A stretch of DNA of 64,000 nucleotides from Streptomyces specialis (GTDB lineage Bacteria; Actinomycetota; Actinomycetes; Streptomycetales; Streptomycetaceae). Position 1 is the first letter of the stretch. Every line of letters begins with the position of its first letter. This document shows positions 17,187 to 25,619 of this stretch, in pieces. The notes under the pieces are model-generated. The model saw only the letters and a program-made list of their open reading frames with translations. It was not told the origin of the DNA and ran no database searches. Both the position numbers and the translations under genes were made by a program. The stretch spans positions 392,126 to 456,125 of the forward strand of contig NZ_LN929895.1 of assembly GCF_001493375.1 (NCBI RefSeq), given 5' to 3'.

Positions 17187-17579
17187 TTAGCCAGGTTCAG
17201 TGATGGACGAGGTTGCCGCGCTCACCACACCGTCAGAGGGCGGGTAGCAGGTCAGAGCTTCGATGTGTAGAACCAGCACACCCCTTACAGTGGCACAACT
17301 TCGGACAGGGTCCAGGCACCGTCTGTGCAGGGCAAGCTGTACTGCTGCGGCAACGCTGGACGGCAGTACAGGGCCAGCCGCGCGACCGATCCAGTTGCTC
17401 GGATGCGGCTGGTCGGTGGTGACCATGAGCGTCATGCCCGGCATGTCCGCATGCTCGACCGCGAACGTGCATGGCGACCAGGCCAAGCCCTGGAAGTACG
17501 TCGGCCTGCCTCGCAGCCGCCAGCGGTAGGCCGTGCCGTCGACAACCTTCCGTCGTGATTCCTTGCGGACCAGTGCCAT
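17187..17579 (-). CDS. Small conserved actinobacterial protein of unknown function
   Basis: A 130-aa ORF beginning MALVRKESRRKVVDGTAYRW at the ATG at 17579. The middle (RPTYFQGLAWSPCTFAVEHA, MTLMVTTDQPHPSNWIG) matches a Streptomyces family of short beta-rich hypothetical proteins. The last ~45 residues look less conserved and may be shifted. It lies at the right side of the island behind the methyltransferase gene. No membrane segment is visible. Confidence 0.5.
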   Translation of the reverse strand: MALVRKESRRKVVDGTAYRWRLRGRPTYFQGLAWSPCTFAVEHADMPGMTLMVTTDQPHPSNWIGRAAGPVLPSSVAAAVQLALHRRCLDPVRSCATVRGVLVLHIEALTCYPPSDGVVSAATSSITEPG

Positions 17580-17694
17580 CACACCCCCTCCAACAGCGAC
17601 GATGCTAGCGAGCCCGACCCCACCGTCCGTCTCAGTTTCCGTCTCATTCAGCACCGTTCCGGGCCGTTCAGACGAGACCGGTGGCGGTAGCCAC

Positions 17695-17874
17695 CTCCGC
17701 GACTTCACGATCCGGAAGCACGTCCTCTGGGAGTCCGAGACGGCCACCAAGAGTGAAGAGCTGCGGAAGGAGATCGAGCTCATTTTTGAGCACCGATCGA
17801 ACGACCCTCGCGTCGGGTACAACCAACGGCCGGCATGCCGAGCCCCTGTCGATGAACTACCTGTCTCGCTCTGA
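17695..17874 (+). pseudogene. Truncated copy of the GIY-YIG protein at 19592-19918
   Basis: About 59 codons read RDFTIRKHVLWESETATKSE, then LRKEIELIFEHRSNDPRVGY and a short tail. This is nearly the C-terminal half of the intact GIY-YIG gene 1.9 kb downstream. The N-terminal catalytic region is absent and is replaced upstream by unrelated sequence. It lies just inside attR, so it probably marks a recombination event. No start codon or ribosome site of its own. Confidence 0.75.
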
Positions 17875-17991
17875 GAGCGGCTGGCGTACAGCAACGTAGT
17901 ACCGCAACCGCAGTGACCGGCTGCGGCCGATCGCGGCCGTCACCAGTCCCACGATGACCGTTACGGCCGTAGATGACCAATCCGCTTTGAG

Positions 17992-18039
17992 CTACGGATC
18001 AGAAGGTTGCAGGTTCGAATCCCGCCGAGCGCACAGCCA
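17992..18039 (+). repeat. attR: second copy of the tRNA-Arg 3' half
   Basis: It matches 12579-12626 at 47 of 48 positions. There is no 5' half of a tRNA here, so it is not a functional tRNA gene. It is followed by a diverged copy of the tRNA terminator. Confidence 0.85.
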
Positions 18040-18070
18040 GAGCCCCGTTCCCACTGCGGAACGGGGCTCT
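18039..18070 (+). terminator. Stem-loop downstream of attR, copy of the tRNA-Arg terminator
   Basis: AGAGCCCCGTTCC pairs with GGAACGGGGCTCT, followed by TT. It corresponds to 12626-12657 with several changes that preserve pairing. Confidence 0.75.
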
Positions 18071-18479
18071 TTGGTGTGGCGCGGCGGCGCTGCTCAGGGA
18101 GTGGACCCGGGGTGTGGTCCTCCAGTGTCCGCGAGTGCCGTGGGATGTGCTGCGCTCTCTCGGGGGTGCACCTTCCGGGCGGTCAGGAGCGAGGGCGGTT
18201 GCCGGGTGTTTCCGCGCGGGTTTCCCCCACCCCCGCCTGCCGGGCCCGGACGGTCGAGTGCCGCGCGAGGTGCGCGGACGAGATCATGCTCCGCCGGTCC
18301 TGTCATAGCTCACCGGCCGCCCGCTTCGAGGCAGGAAGTCGTCTGAGTCATCGGCGAACCTGGTGGTGTGGGTGCGGTGGTGTCTGGGCCGTTCGGGTTC
18401 CGGTGGGTGGGGACGGTGGCGTGCGGGGTTCGGCGCTTTCGCGGGCTGTCTCCGTCCTGGCGGGGGCTGTGGGGCGGTC
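18071..18479. other. Intergenic between attR and DinB-like gene
   Basis: A 409-bp stretch. Its first ~50 bp resemble the sequence following the tRNA-Arg terminator (GGAGTGGACCCGGGG shared). I see no convincing gene or RNA in the rest. Confidence 0.5.
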
Positions 18480-18998
18480 TCAGGTCAGGATCTTCCATTG
18501 CCGGCCGTCGATGAGTTCTCGGGCCGCGTCGAGATGGCCCGCGTGGCACGCGGTCTCGGTGATGACGTGCAGCAGGACGTCACGAACGGTGTGCAAGTGT
18601 GGTTCTCCGAAGAGGTGGTGGGGCCACCAGGCCAGGGGAGTGTCCGCGGTCGTTTCGGTCATGGCGGTGTTGGCGAGGTCCGCCTCCGTGCGATAGCGGT
18701 CGAGGACTTCGGTGTGCGGGACGTCGGGTGCCACCTGCCAGGCGTCGTCGATGTCGTCCAGGGCTTTGATGACGGCCGGGTCGCCGGTGACGACGGCGCG
18801 GAACCAGAACCGCTCGACATCGAGGGCGAGATGCTGGACGAGTCCCAGGCAGTTCCATCCGGACGGCAGCACGGGCCGCCGCAGTGCCTCTGTGTCGAGC
18901 CCGTCGAGTGTGCCGAGGACGTGGCGGCGCTGTCCGTCCAGGGCGGACAGGAGTGCTCGGATCTCGGCGTTCGATGCCGCGGTTGTGGTCGTGGTCAC
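18480..18998 (-). CDS. DinB/DUF664-family putative metalloenzyme
   Basis: A 172-aa four-helix-bundle protein. It reads LLSALDGQRRHVLGTLDGL, PSGWNCLGLVQHLALDVERF and DVLLHVITETACHAGHLDA. The spaced histidines (VQHLALDVERFW and ETACHAGHLD) are typical metal ligands of the DinB/mycothiol-dependent superfamily. Members include thiol-dependent transferases, but many are uncharacterised. GTG 18998 was chosen because GGGGAGA lies 7-8 nt upstream. The longer ORF back to 19109 adds an unconserved N-terminus. Confidence 0.85.
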   Translation of the reverse strand: MTTTTTAASNAEIRALLSALDGQRRHVLGTLDGLDTEALRRPVLPSGWNCLGLVQHLALDVERFWFRAVVTGDPAVIKALDDIDDAWQVAPDVPHTEVLDRYRTEADLANTAMTETTADTPLAWWPHHLFGEPHLHTVRDVLLHVITETACHAGHLDAARELIDGRQWKILT

Positions 18999-19218
18999 TG
19001 TGCGTTCTCCCCAGATGTGACCGCCTGGATCGCGGACGTCGGCGGTCCGTGTTCCCCGGGGCCGGTCCGTCGGACCATTGAACAGCGTCACGCCGCGGAC
19101 GGCCAGCACTCTGCTCGGGGGATGGCGGGGACTTCTCGGGGTTTCGCTGAGGGGTGCCCCGGGCTTCTGACGGCCCGGTGGGGCACCGCCGTTATCTGGC
19201 CGAACTCGGCAAGCCCTT

Positions 19219-19476
19219 TCACCTCGCGCGGAACCGTGTGGCTTCGGGGCCCTCGCCGGTCGTGCGGCGGACCGGGTCCGGGTGACCGGCCGAGTCGGTA
19301 CGGATCAGCACGGCCACGATCTCGGGGTTGTTCCACAGGTGATGCGCCAGGAGGTGCGCTTCGAGCGCCGGATAACGGCCGACCGGTGTCCTGAACAGGA
19401 TCTGTGCCTCGGCCTCAAGCCGGGCCTCCACCACCCCCCGGGCCAGTTCCTCGGCCGTCTGCACGCAGTCGGTCAT
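19219..19476 (-). CDS. Small hypothetical protein
   Basis: An 85-aa ORF, MTDCVQTAEELARGVVEARL, then ILFRTPVGRYPALEAHLLAH. The first ~65 residues look like a genuine amphipathic alpha/beta protein and the last 20 are low complexity. It lies alone between the DinB-like and GIY-YIG genes. I do not recognise a family. Confidence 0.45.
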   Translation of the reverse strand: MTDCVQTAEELARGVVEARLEAEAQILFRTPVGRYPALEAHLLAHHLWNNPEIVAVLIRTDSAGHPDPVRRTTGEGPEATRFRAR

Positions 19477-19591
19477 GGCCAGAGGCTACTGACGGCCGCC
19501 GCGTTCTCCGTCAGCCGCGCCAACTGGGCTCACCTCGTTCGCTCGGGGGACATCCAGCGTCGTTGTCAGTGGGCGCCGCTATGGTCCGATC

Positions 19592-19918
19592 ATGAAGGTC
19601 ATCTACATGATCACCTACCCCAACGGGAAGATCTACGTCGGCTCCGATCTCACCGACAGCCGGCTGACCTACTTCGGAAGCCCGTCGAAGGAGCTGCTTG
19701 AGCGCGACTTCGACCGCGAGGCTCTCCGTGACTTCACGATCCGGAAGCGCATCCTCTGGCAGTCCGAGACGGCCACCAAGAGCGAAGTGCTCCGGAAAGA
19801 GATCGAGTTCATCCTGGAGCACCGATCGAACGACCCCCGCATCGGCTACAACCAACGGCCGAAGTACCGGGTTCCTGTTGACGAACAGCCTGTCTCGCTC
19901 GGAGACCGACTGACGTGA
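19592..19918 (+). CDS. GIY-YIG nuclease-superfamily protein
   Basis: A 108-aa protein starting MKVIYMITYPNGKIYVGSDL. The IYMI...KIYVG spacing matches the GIY-YIG core, and downstream RKRILWQSETATKSEVLRKE supplies the conserved Arg and Glu region expected of the active site. The family includes homing endonucleases, UvrC and stand-alone small nucleases. A 5'-truncated copy lies at 17695-17874 within the island, so the gene may have travelled with it. Catalytic competence is plausible but unproven. Confidence 0.8.
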   Translation: MKVIYMITYPNGKIYVGSDLTDSRLTYFGSPSKELLERDFDREALRDFTIRKRILWQSETATKSEVLRKEIEFILEHRSNDPRIGYNQRPKYRVPVDEQPVSLGDRLT

Positions 19919-19949
19919 CAGCACCCGGTACCACGTCGTGGAATGGGGA

Positions 19950-20989
19950 TCAGGTGTCGCAGGCTGTGCCGTCGTTGTCGCGGTCCAGGGCGGCGCGGTA
20001 GCCGGGGTCGCCCTCGTGGAGGGGGGCTGCGCCTGCTGCTCGGGCCGCGTCGCAGTTTTCGTAGTAGACGAAGCCACCGTCGTCTTCCTCGTCCACCGTC
20101 GGTTCCGGTTCGGGTTCCGGGGTGGGGCCCGTCCCTTATACACATCTGACGCTGCCGACGAAGAGGGTAGGGGGGGTGTTGGGGGCCGCGCCGACACTAC
20201 AGCAAACGGTGAGTCGAGACCCGTTACTTCTGGGCGGCGTCGGATGTGTAGAGGGGACGGGGCCGGGATGGTGCCGGGGTCGCGGAGTTCTTCGCCCGCC
20301 GCCGGGGACTGGAAGCACACGACCCAGTCGTCGTGGCCGGCCGGGAGGGTGACGTCCGTGTAGGCGCTGTCGGCCTCGATGTCGGTCAGGCCGATGTCGC
20401 GCAGCGCGCCTTCGGCGTCCGCGTACGGCAGGCCGGTGACGTCGGGGGCCTCCGGGTGGGTGACGGCGGCGCCGTCGCGGGACGGGCAGGGGGTGCCCTC
20501 CGGCACCACGGCGAAGTCGATGGTGGTGCCCAGGGCGGCCTCCGTGCCGGCTGCCGGGGACTGGAAGCAGACGGACCAGTTGCCCTCGACCCGCTGGGCG
20601 GCGTCCTCGTCGGTGGCGTCGTGCGACATGGAGTCGAAGCCGGCCTCGCGGGCGGTGTCGCCCGCGGTCGCCAGGTTCTCGCCGGCGAAGTCCGGCACCG
20701 CGGTCCGGGTGACGGGTTCCGCCGCCTCGGTGGGGGTGGAGTCCGCCCGGTCGTCGTCCTTCTCGTCCTTCGCGTCGTCCGAGGGAGTGAACACCAGGAG
20801 CGCGAACCAGAGACCGGAGACCACGGTGGCGATGATCTTCTTCCGCTGCGGCCAGTCGCAGAGCCAGACGATGACGATGCCCGCGGGCGGGAAGACGATC
20901 AGCAGCGTGATGACGACGGCCGGGTGCTGCCACTTGGGTCTCGGCGGCAGGGGGAGCGGCGGCGGGGGCGGCAGGTACGGGGGATGCAC
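19950..20989 (-). CDS. Membrane protein with PASTA-like repeats and C-terminal Excalibur domain, interrupted by adapter
   Basis: The N-terminal part (20989-20261) has a Pro-rich cytoplasmic start (PPYLPPPPPLPLPP) and one or two membrane segments (VVITLLIVFPPAGIVIVWLC). It also has two PASTA-like repeats, each ending WxVCFQSPAAG. After an adapter block (20129-20260) the reading resumes at 20128-19950 with an acidic linker and an Excalibur calcium-binding motif (YYENCDAARAAGAAPLHEGD, then DRDNDGTACDT) to a TGA at 19950-19952. Both parts fit one protein. Excalibur binds Ca2+ with DxDxDGxxC, and PASTA binds peptidoglycan. It is likely a cell-envelope protein. GTG 20989 is a best-guess start. Confidence 0.75.
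20129..20260. other. Paired Nextera adapters in opposite orientation (assembly artefact)
   Basis: Left edge GTCCCTTATACACATCT followed by GACGCTGCCGACGA is the read-through adapter. Right edge GGATGTGTAGAGGGGACGG at 20242-20260 is a degraded opposite mosaic end preceded by GGGCGGCGTC. Coding sequence of the same gene flanks both sides. Confidence 0.9.
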
Positions 20990-21135
20990 GGCGGTGGTCT
21001 GTCCCTCGGCTCGGGCGGGATTCGGACCGCGCACGTTATATGACGGTCGGTAACAGCCGGGGGTGACGCCGGGTGACGGTACGGAAACGGCGGGCGGTGC
21101 GGTGAGCCCGCGCCGCCCGCCGTCGCCGTGGCCGG

Positions 21136-23754
21136 TCAGGGCAGGAGTTCGACGTACCCGTCGGTCCCGTGCACGCGGATCCGCTGACCGTCCCGGATCA
21201 GCCGGGTCGCCTGCTCCACGCCCACGATGGCCGGCAGGCCGTACTCCCGGGCGATCACCGCGCCATGGGTCATCAGGCCGCCCACCTCCGTCACCAGGCC
21301 CGCGATGCCGGGGAACACGGGCGACCAGCTCGGGTCCGTGAAGGTCGTGACCAGGATGTCGCCCGTTTCGAGATCGGCCTCCGCCATGTCGAGGACGACG
21401 CGGGCCCTTCCCTCGACGGTCCCGGCGGAGACCGGCAGGCCGACCAGGGCGCCGGCCGGCACGTCGTCACGCCGGTACGCCCCGGTGAGGGCCTCGCCGT
21501 CCGAGGTGAGGACCCGGGGCGGTGTCAGCGCGTGGTACGAACGGAACGCGTCCTTGCGCCGCCGGATGAGCCGGTCGTCCACCTGGTGCGAGCGTACGGC
21601 GTCGTGGAACTCCTGGAACGTGAGGTAGAAGACGTCCTCCTTCTCGGCGAGCACCCCGGCCCGCACGAGGCGCCCGGCCTCCGTCAGCAGGGCCCGCTTG
21701 TAGACGAAGTAGCGGCTGACGATGTTGTACTTCGGGTACTCGCGGTACCCGGCGAAGGCCCTGACCTGGTCGATCATCCGCTTGGTCTCGTCGGCCTTCC
21801 GGTCCCCGTCCGGCAGGGCCCGCAGGCGTGCCAGCACGTCCTGTTCCTTCTGCCGCGCCTTCTGCCGCCCTTGCTCGAAGCGCTGGGCGGCGGCGCCGGG
21901 CTGGAAGTTTCTGACATTGTCGAGGATCGCGGGCACGAGCGTGGTGGGGCGCTCGCGCCAGCGTGGCCTGGAGATGTCGATCTCGCCGACGCAGCGCATG
22001 CCGTACCGGTCGAGGTACGTCTCGATGGCGTCGCGTGCTTCGGTCCCGCCCGGGAGCTTCGCCAGATCGTCCAGGAAGTCCTCGTCCTCGTGCTCCCCGC
22101 CGCCGCCGGTGCCGAGGTCCCGCAGGAACGCCACCACCTCGGGATGCGGGCGGATCACGTCCGCGACGTCGAGCAGCGCCAGGCCCATCTCCGACGTGAT
22201 GTTGTCGGGCGCGGACAGCGTCAGCGTGTCAGCGGCGTTCTTCTCGCCCAGCCACTCCCACAGCTTGTCGTTGAGCCACCAGGCGGCCTCCATCCCCGCC
22301 ATGATGGCCCGAAGGTTCAGCGGGTCGCTGAGAACCCGCTTGTGCTCCTCGAAAGCCTCCAGCAGGAAGTCGAACAGCGCCGGTCCGGTCTTCGTCCGGA
22401 TGTCGCGCTCCAGGGCGGCGACGGACGCCTCGCTGCGCTCGATCAGCTCGGTGACGATGGCCGGATCGGCCTCGGCCGGGGCGGACGCACCGCCGGCCGG
22501 CGGCCCGCCGGGGCCCGTGTCCGGGAGCGACGGAACGAAGTCGCCGTCGAGGACGGTCTCCAGCGCGTCCCTGACCAGCGGATCGCCCCTGCCCATGGTG
22601 TCCAGGAGGGCGGCGCGGCTCGCGGGCGAGGCCAGGCGCGGGGTGATGTCGACGAACAGCCTTCCGCCGGCCTCGTGCATCGGCGTCATGGCCGTCAACT
22701 GCCACATGGAGAGCCCCAGGGGCCTCATGGGGTCGGTCATCATCTGCCCGTGGCCGACGGAGACGTAGACGTGGTTCTCCTCGTCGCCGGTCTCGGGGAC
22801 GGGGAACAGCGTCGTGATCGGCCGGCTCTGGACGATCTGGAAGCCCTCGTCGTCCAGGCACCATTCGATGTCCTGCGGGCGGCCGAAGTGGGCCTCGATC
22901 CGCCGCCCGAGCTCCACCAGCCGCACGACCTGCGCGTCCGTCAGCGCGGGCCGCTCCCGCCGCCCGGGGTCGATCGCCACTTCCTCCGTGCCGCCGGCCG
23001 GCCGGGCGTGCACGGCGCGCTGTTTGGCGGCGATCGTCCTGGCGACGATCTCGCCGTTCCGCACCGTGAAGACGTCCGGGTTGACCAGGCCGGAGACCAG
23101 GGCCTCGCCGAGGCCGAAGCCGGCGTCCACGGTGGCGACCTTCCGGTTGCCCGTGACGGGGTCGGCCGTGAACAGGACGCCGGCCGCGTTCGGGAAGACC
23201 ATCCGCTGCACGACGACGGCCATCTGGACCGTGCGGTGGTCGATGCCGTTCCGTCGGCGGTACGTCACGGCCCGCTCGGTGAACAGCGAGGCCCAGCACC
23301 GGCTGACGTGCCGGAGGACCGCCGCGGGCCCCACGACGTTCAGGTACGTGTCCTGCTGGCCGGCGAAGGAGGCCGTCGGCAGGTCCTCCGCCGTCGCGCT
23401 GGACCGGACGGCATACGCGGCCTCCTCGCCGGACCGGGCGAGCGCGCCGGTGATCGCCGCCGCGAGGTCGCCCGGGAGGGGGATCTCCTCGATGGTCCGG
23501 CGGATCCGCGCGCTGAGCGCGCGGATCGCCTCCCGGTCGTCCGGGTCCACGCGCGACAACTCATCGAGCCGGTCGCCGAGCGACGGCGCCTCCGCCATGA
23601 CCCGCCGGAAGGCGTCCGTCGTCACGCAGAAACCGTCCGGCACGCGGACGCCCTCGATCCGGGACAGCGCGCCCAGGTGCGCGCCCTTGCCGCCGACGTC
23701 CGCGATCCGCGTCTCGTCGATCTCCCGGAGGCCGTACACGTACTGCCCGGTCAT
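21136..23754 (-). CDS. rph: Rifampin phosphotransferase (rifamycin-inactivating)
   Basis: An 872-aa three-domain enzyme of the PEP-synthase-like family that inactivates rifamycins by ATP-dependent phosphorylation. It has an N-terminal ATP-grasp-like domain (VGGKGAHLGALSRIEG, YAVRSSATAEDLPTASFAGQ with its QDTYLN continuation, GVLFTADPVTGN, DIEWCLDD), a large helical rifampin-binding domain, and the C-terminal swivelling phosphohistidine domain with LMTHGAVIAREYGLPAIVG carrying the catalytic His. Length fits characterised Rph proteins (~865 aa). A RAE-type 19-bp palindrome lies in its upstream region (23961-23979), the known cis element of rifamycin-response genes. It acts in the cytoplasm as resistance. 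Confidence 0.92.
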   Translation of the reverse strand: MTGQYVYGLREIDETRIADVGGKGAHLGALSRIEGVRVPDGFCVTTDAFRRVMAEAPSLGDRLDELSRVDPDDREAIRALSARIRRTIEEIPLPGDLAAAITGALARSGEEAAYAVRSSATAEDLPTASFAGQQDTYLNVVGPAAVLRHVSRCWASLFTERAVTYRRRNGIDHRTVQMAVVVQRMVFPNAAGVLFTADPVTGNRKVATVDAGFGLGEALVSGLVNPDVFTVRNGEIVARTIAAKQRAVHARPAGGTEEVAIDPGRRERPALTDAQVVRLVELGRRIEAHFGRPQDIEWCLDDEGFQIVQSRPITTLFPVPETGDEENHVYVSVGHGQMMTDPMRPLGLSMWQLTAMTPMHEAGGRLFVDITPRLASPASRAALLDTMGRGDPLVRDALETVLDGDFVPSLPDTGPGGPPAGGASAPAEADPAIVTELIERSEASVAALERDIRTKTGPALFDFLLEAFEEHKRVLSDPLNLRAIMAGMEAAWWLNDKLWEWLGEKNAADTLTLSAPDNITSEMGLALLDVADVIRPHPEVVAFLRDLGTGGGGEHEDEDFLDDLAKLPGGTEARDAIETYLDRYGMRCVGEIDISRPRWRERPTTLVPAILDNVRNFQPGAAAQRFEQGRQKARQKEQDVLARLRALPDGDRKADETKRMIDQVRAFAGYREYPKYNIVSRYFVYKRALLTEAGRLVRAGVLAEKEDVFYLTFQEFHDAVRSHQVDDRLIRRRKDAFRSYHALTPPRVLTSDGEALTGAYRRDDVPAGALVGLPVSAGTVEGRARVVLDMAEADLETGDILVTTFTDPSWSPVFPGIAGLVTEVGGLMTHGAVIAREYGLPAIVGVEQATRLIRDGQRIRVHGTDGYVELLP

Positions 23755-23960
23755 CGCGACACCTCCGGGACAGCCGCGCCGCGTCGCCTCGCGGTGGCCG
23801 GCCGCGCTGGACCTGATCGCCCTCCCACCCGCGACCGCGCCGCCGGACTCAGCAGCGGTTCGACGTCACCGCGTCCCCTGTACGCCGACCTCAACACACG
23901 CACGTCGTGCCCTCGTTTCCGCAGGTTGTGGCTTGGGCCGACGATTCTGCGACGTGACGG

Positions 23961-23979
23961 GGGCCTTGTGGCAAGCCCC
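23961..23979. promoter_or_regulatory. RAE (rifamycin-associated element)-like palindrome
   Basis: GGGCCTTGTGGCAAGCCCC is an inverted repeat (GGGGCTTG / CAAGGCCC type) in the region upstream of rph, 207 bp before its start. A conserved 19-bp RAE is known upstream of actinomycete rifamycin-inactivating genes. Matching position, length and palindrome make this assignment likely. Confidence 0.7.
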
Positions 23980-24041
23980 CCTGTGCGCTATACGTTGAGA
24001 GTGGCAAGGAGAGAGCGCTCTCCTTGCCTTTGTCATGTGGG

Positions 24042-24614
24042 TCAGGCGCGGCGTTTCGCTTCCTGTTTCGTCGCGCGGACCCGGGCCAGGGACGCGGGGT
24101 CGGTGATGTCGGCGACCGAGCGGTACGAGCCGTCCTCCCCGTACGGGCCGGCCGCCTCGCGCCAGCCGTCGGGGGTCACGCCGAGCCGTTTGCCGAGGAG
24201 GGCCACAAAGATCTGGGCCTTCTGCCGGCCGTAACCGGGCAGCGCCAGCAGGCGGCGCAGCAGGTCCGCGCCGTCCGCCGCGCCGCGCCAGACCTCGGCG
24301 GCGTCGCCGTCGTAGTGGTCGACGAGGTACTGGCACAGCGCCTGCACCCGTTTCGCCATCGAGCCGGGGTAGCGGTGCACCGCCGGTTTGGTGGCGAAGA
24401 GCGCGGCGAACGCCTCCGGGTCGTACGCCGCGATCTCCCCCGCGTCCAGGTCGTCGCGGCCCATCCGGGTCGCCAGGGTGTACGGGCCGGTGAAGGCCCA
24501 CTCCATCGGGATCTGCTGGTCGAGGAGCATCCCGACGAGCGCCGCCAGCGGGCTGCGGGAGAGCAGTGCGTCGGCCTCCTCGCGCTGGGCGAGCCGGAGG
24601 GTGTGGTGGTTCAT
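24042..24614 (-). CDS. HhH-GPD-type base-excision DNA repair protein
   Basis: A 190-aa DNA glycosylase-like protein. Helix-hairpin-helix region RRLLALPGYGRQKAQIFVAL follows a helical N-terminal half (LVGMLLDQQIPMEWAFTGPY). It lacks a C-terminal Fe-S cluster motif and is short, as in the small actinobacterial HhH-GPD family. A catalytic Asp candidate lies after the HhH segment but cannot be fixed. It is transcribed toward rph, with the RAE in the 287-bp gap, and is probably a separate transcription unit. Confidence 0.85.
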   Translation of the reverse strand: MNHHTLRLAQREEADALLSRSPLAALVGMLLDQQIPMEWAFTGPYTLATRMGRDDLDAGEIAAYDPEAFAALFATKPAVHRYPGSMAKRVQALCQYLVDHYDGDAAEVWRGAADGADLLRRLLALPGYGRQKAQIFVALLGKRLGVTPDGWREAAGPYGEDGSYRSVADITDPASLARVRATKQEAKRRA

Positions 24615-24689
24615 TCACCCATCATGGCCGGTCAGGCCGGACGAGACGGACAGGCGCGGGCGGTGTGGTCGGCGGTCACCGGATACGCG

Positions 24690-24930
24690 TGGGCGCCGCC
24701 CGCCGTGCGTCACGTTCGCGTCCGCGAACTCCCGGGCGGGGTCGGCCGCCTCGTGTTCCCGGATGCCGCGGGTGCCGGTGGCCACCGTGATCCGGGAGGT
24801 GGCGGCGCGGATGGGGACGGCCCGCGCGACGCCGGGGCCGCTGCCCGGCCGGATCGTGCGTAGCCCAGTTCGTCCAACTCCCGGGCGGCGTCGGCGATCT
24901 CGGTCCGTCGTGCCGGGGCCTCCGAGCGCG
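24690..24930 (-). pseudogene. Decayed N-terminal fragment of an LLM-class F420-dependent oxidoreductase
   Basis: One frame reads TEIADAARELDELGYARSG and the next frame, about 60 bp on, reads RAATSRITVATGTRGIREHE, then AADPAREFADANVTHGGR. These match consecutive segments of the actinobacterial LLM-class oxidoreductase N-terminus (EIADAARELDELGY...ATSRITVATG...HEAA...HGGR). At least one frameshift separates them and the catalytic body is gone. The whole 24615-25036 interval holds no intact gene. Confidence 0.65.
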
Positions 24931-25036
24931 GGGCGCTGATCGGACGGCGACATGGCCGAGGTCCCCGGCGAGGTTCCTCACGCGTGTGGCCTGCCCGGGG
25001 AGTCCGACCGTGGGCTGCGAGTGGATTGTTCGGGGG

Positions 25037-25492
25037 TCACTCCGGGACGGCCGTGACCACCTGATCGTCCTCGATCCGCACCGGGATGGGCGGCAGGGGC
25101 GCGTCGGCGGGGCCTTCGAGGCGTTCGCCGGTCGCCGCGTCGAAGACCGAGTCGTGGCACGGGCAGTGCAGCCTGCCGCCGTCGGGCTGAACGGTGCAGC
25201 CGGCGTGGGTGCAGATCGCGCTGAACGCGGCGACCGTGGTCTCGTCGGCCCGGAACAGCAACGCGTCCCCGCCGTTGGGGGTCTTCACGGCGACGGCCTC
25301 GCCGACCGGCACGTCGACGAGGGCCGCGATCGGCCCCGCGCCCGGGTCGGCCGCGTCCTCACCGTCCTCCACGCCGCACGCGGTCAGCGCGAGGGCCCCG
25401 GCCGAGGCGGCGGAGGCGGCCAGAACGGTGCGGCGCCGAGGGCAGGCGGCCTGCCGTGGCTGGTGTGACTGGTGTGGTGGCGTCGTCGTCAT
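25037..25492 (-). CDS. Tat-exported Rieske [2Fe-2S] lipoprotein
   Basis: A 151-aa protein. The N-terminus has a twin-arginine stretch RRRTVLAASAASAGALALTA followed by lipobox Cys (LTAC), so it is exported folded and lipid-anchored. The Rieske domain shows CTHAGCTVQPDGGRLHCPCHDS (shown here as CTHAGC and CPCHDSVF), with two Cys-X-His pairs for the cluster. It resembles small Rieske lipoproteins that pass electrons at the membrane surface. It is divergent from a membrane protein and ECF sigma operon 128 bp away. Redox partner unknown. Confidence 0.9.
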   Translation of the reverse strand: MTTTPPHQSHQPRQAACPRRRTVLAASAASAGALALTACGVEDGEDAADPGAGPIAALVDVPVGEAVAVKTPNGGDALLFRADETTVAAFSAICTHAGCTVQPDGGRLHCPCHDSVFDAATGERLEGPADAPLPPIPVRIEDDQVVTAVPE

Positions 25493-25619
25493 ACCCGAGC
25501 ACACGGTGCCGACCGGCCCCCGGTTCAACGCGGCGCCGCGCCGGCGCGGGATGGTTGAACCCCGTGCGCGTCCGGCCCGTGTGGTGGGTGAGGGCGCGGC
25601 GGGAACGAGGGAGCGAGCC

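Noticed and set aside
17992..18039. Second tRNA-Arg gene
   Set aside because: Only the 3' half from the anticodon is present, with no D arm or 5' acceptor strand. It fits an attachment-site copy.
21169..24234. A 1021-aa open frame on the plus strand across rph
   Set aside because: It is the antisense shadow of rph and its neighbours, caused by codon bias in GC-rich DNA. The translation has no domain and is Arg/Gly/His-rich.
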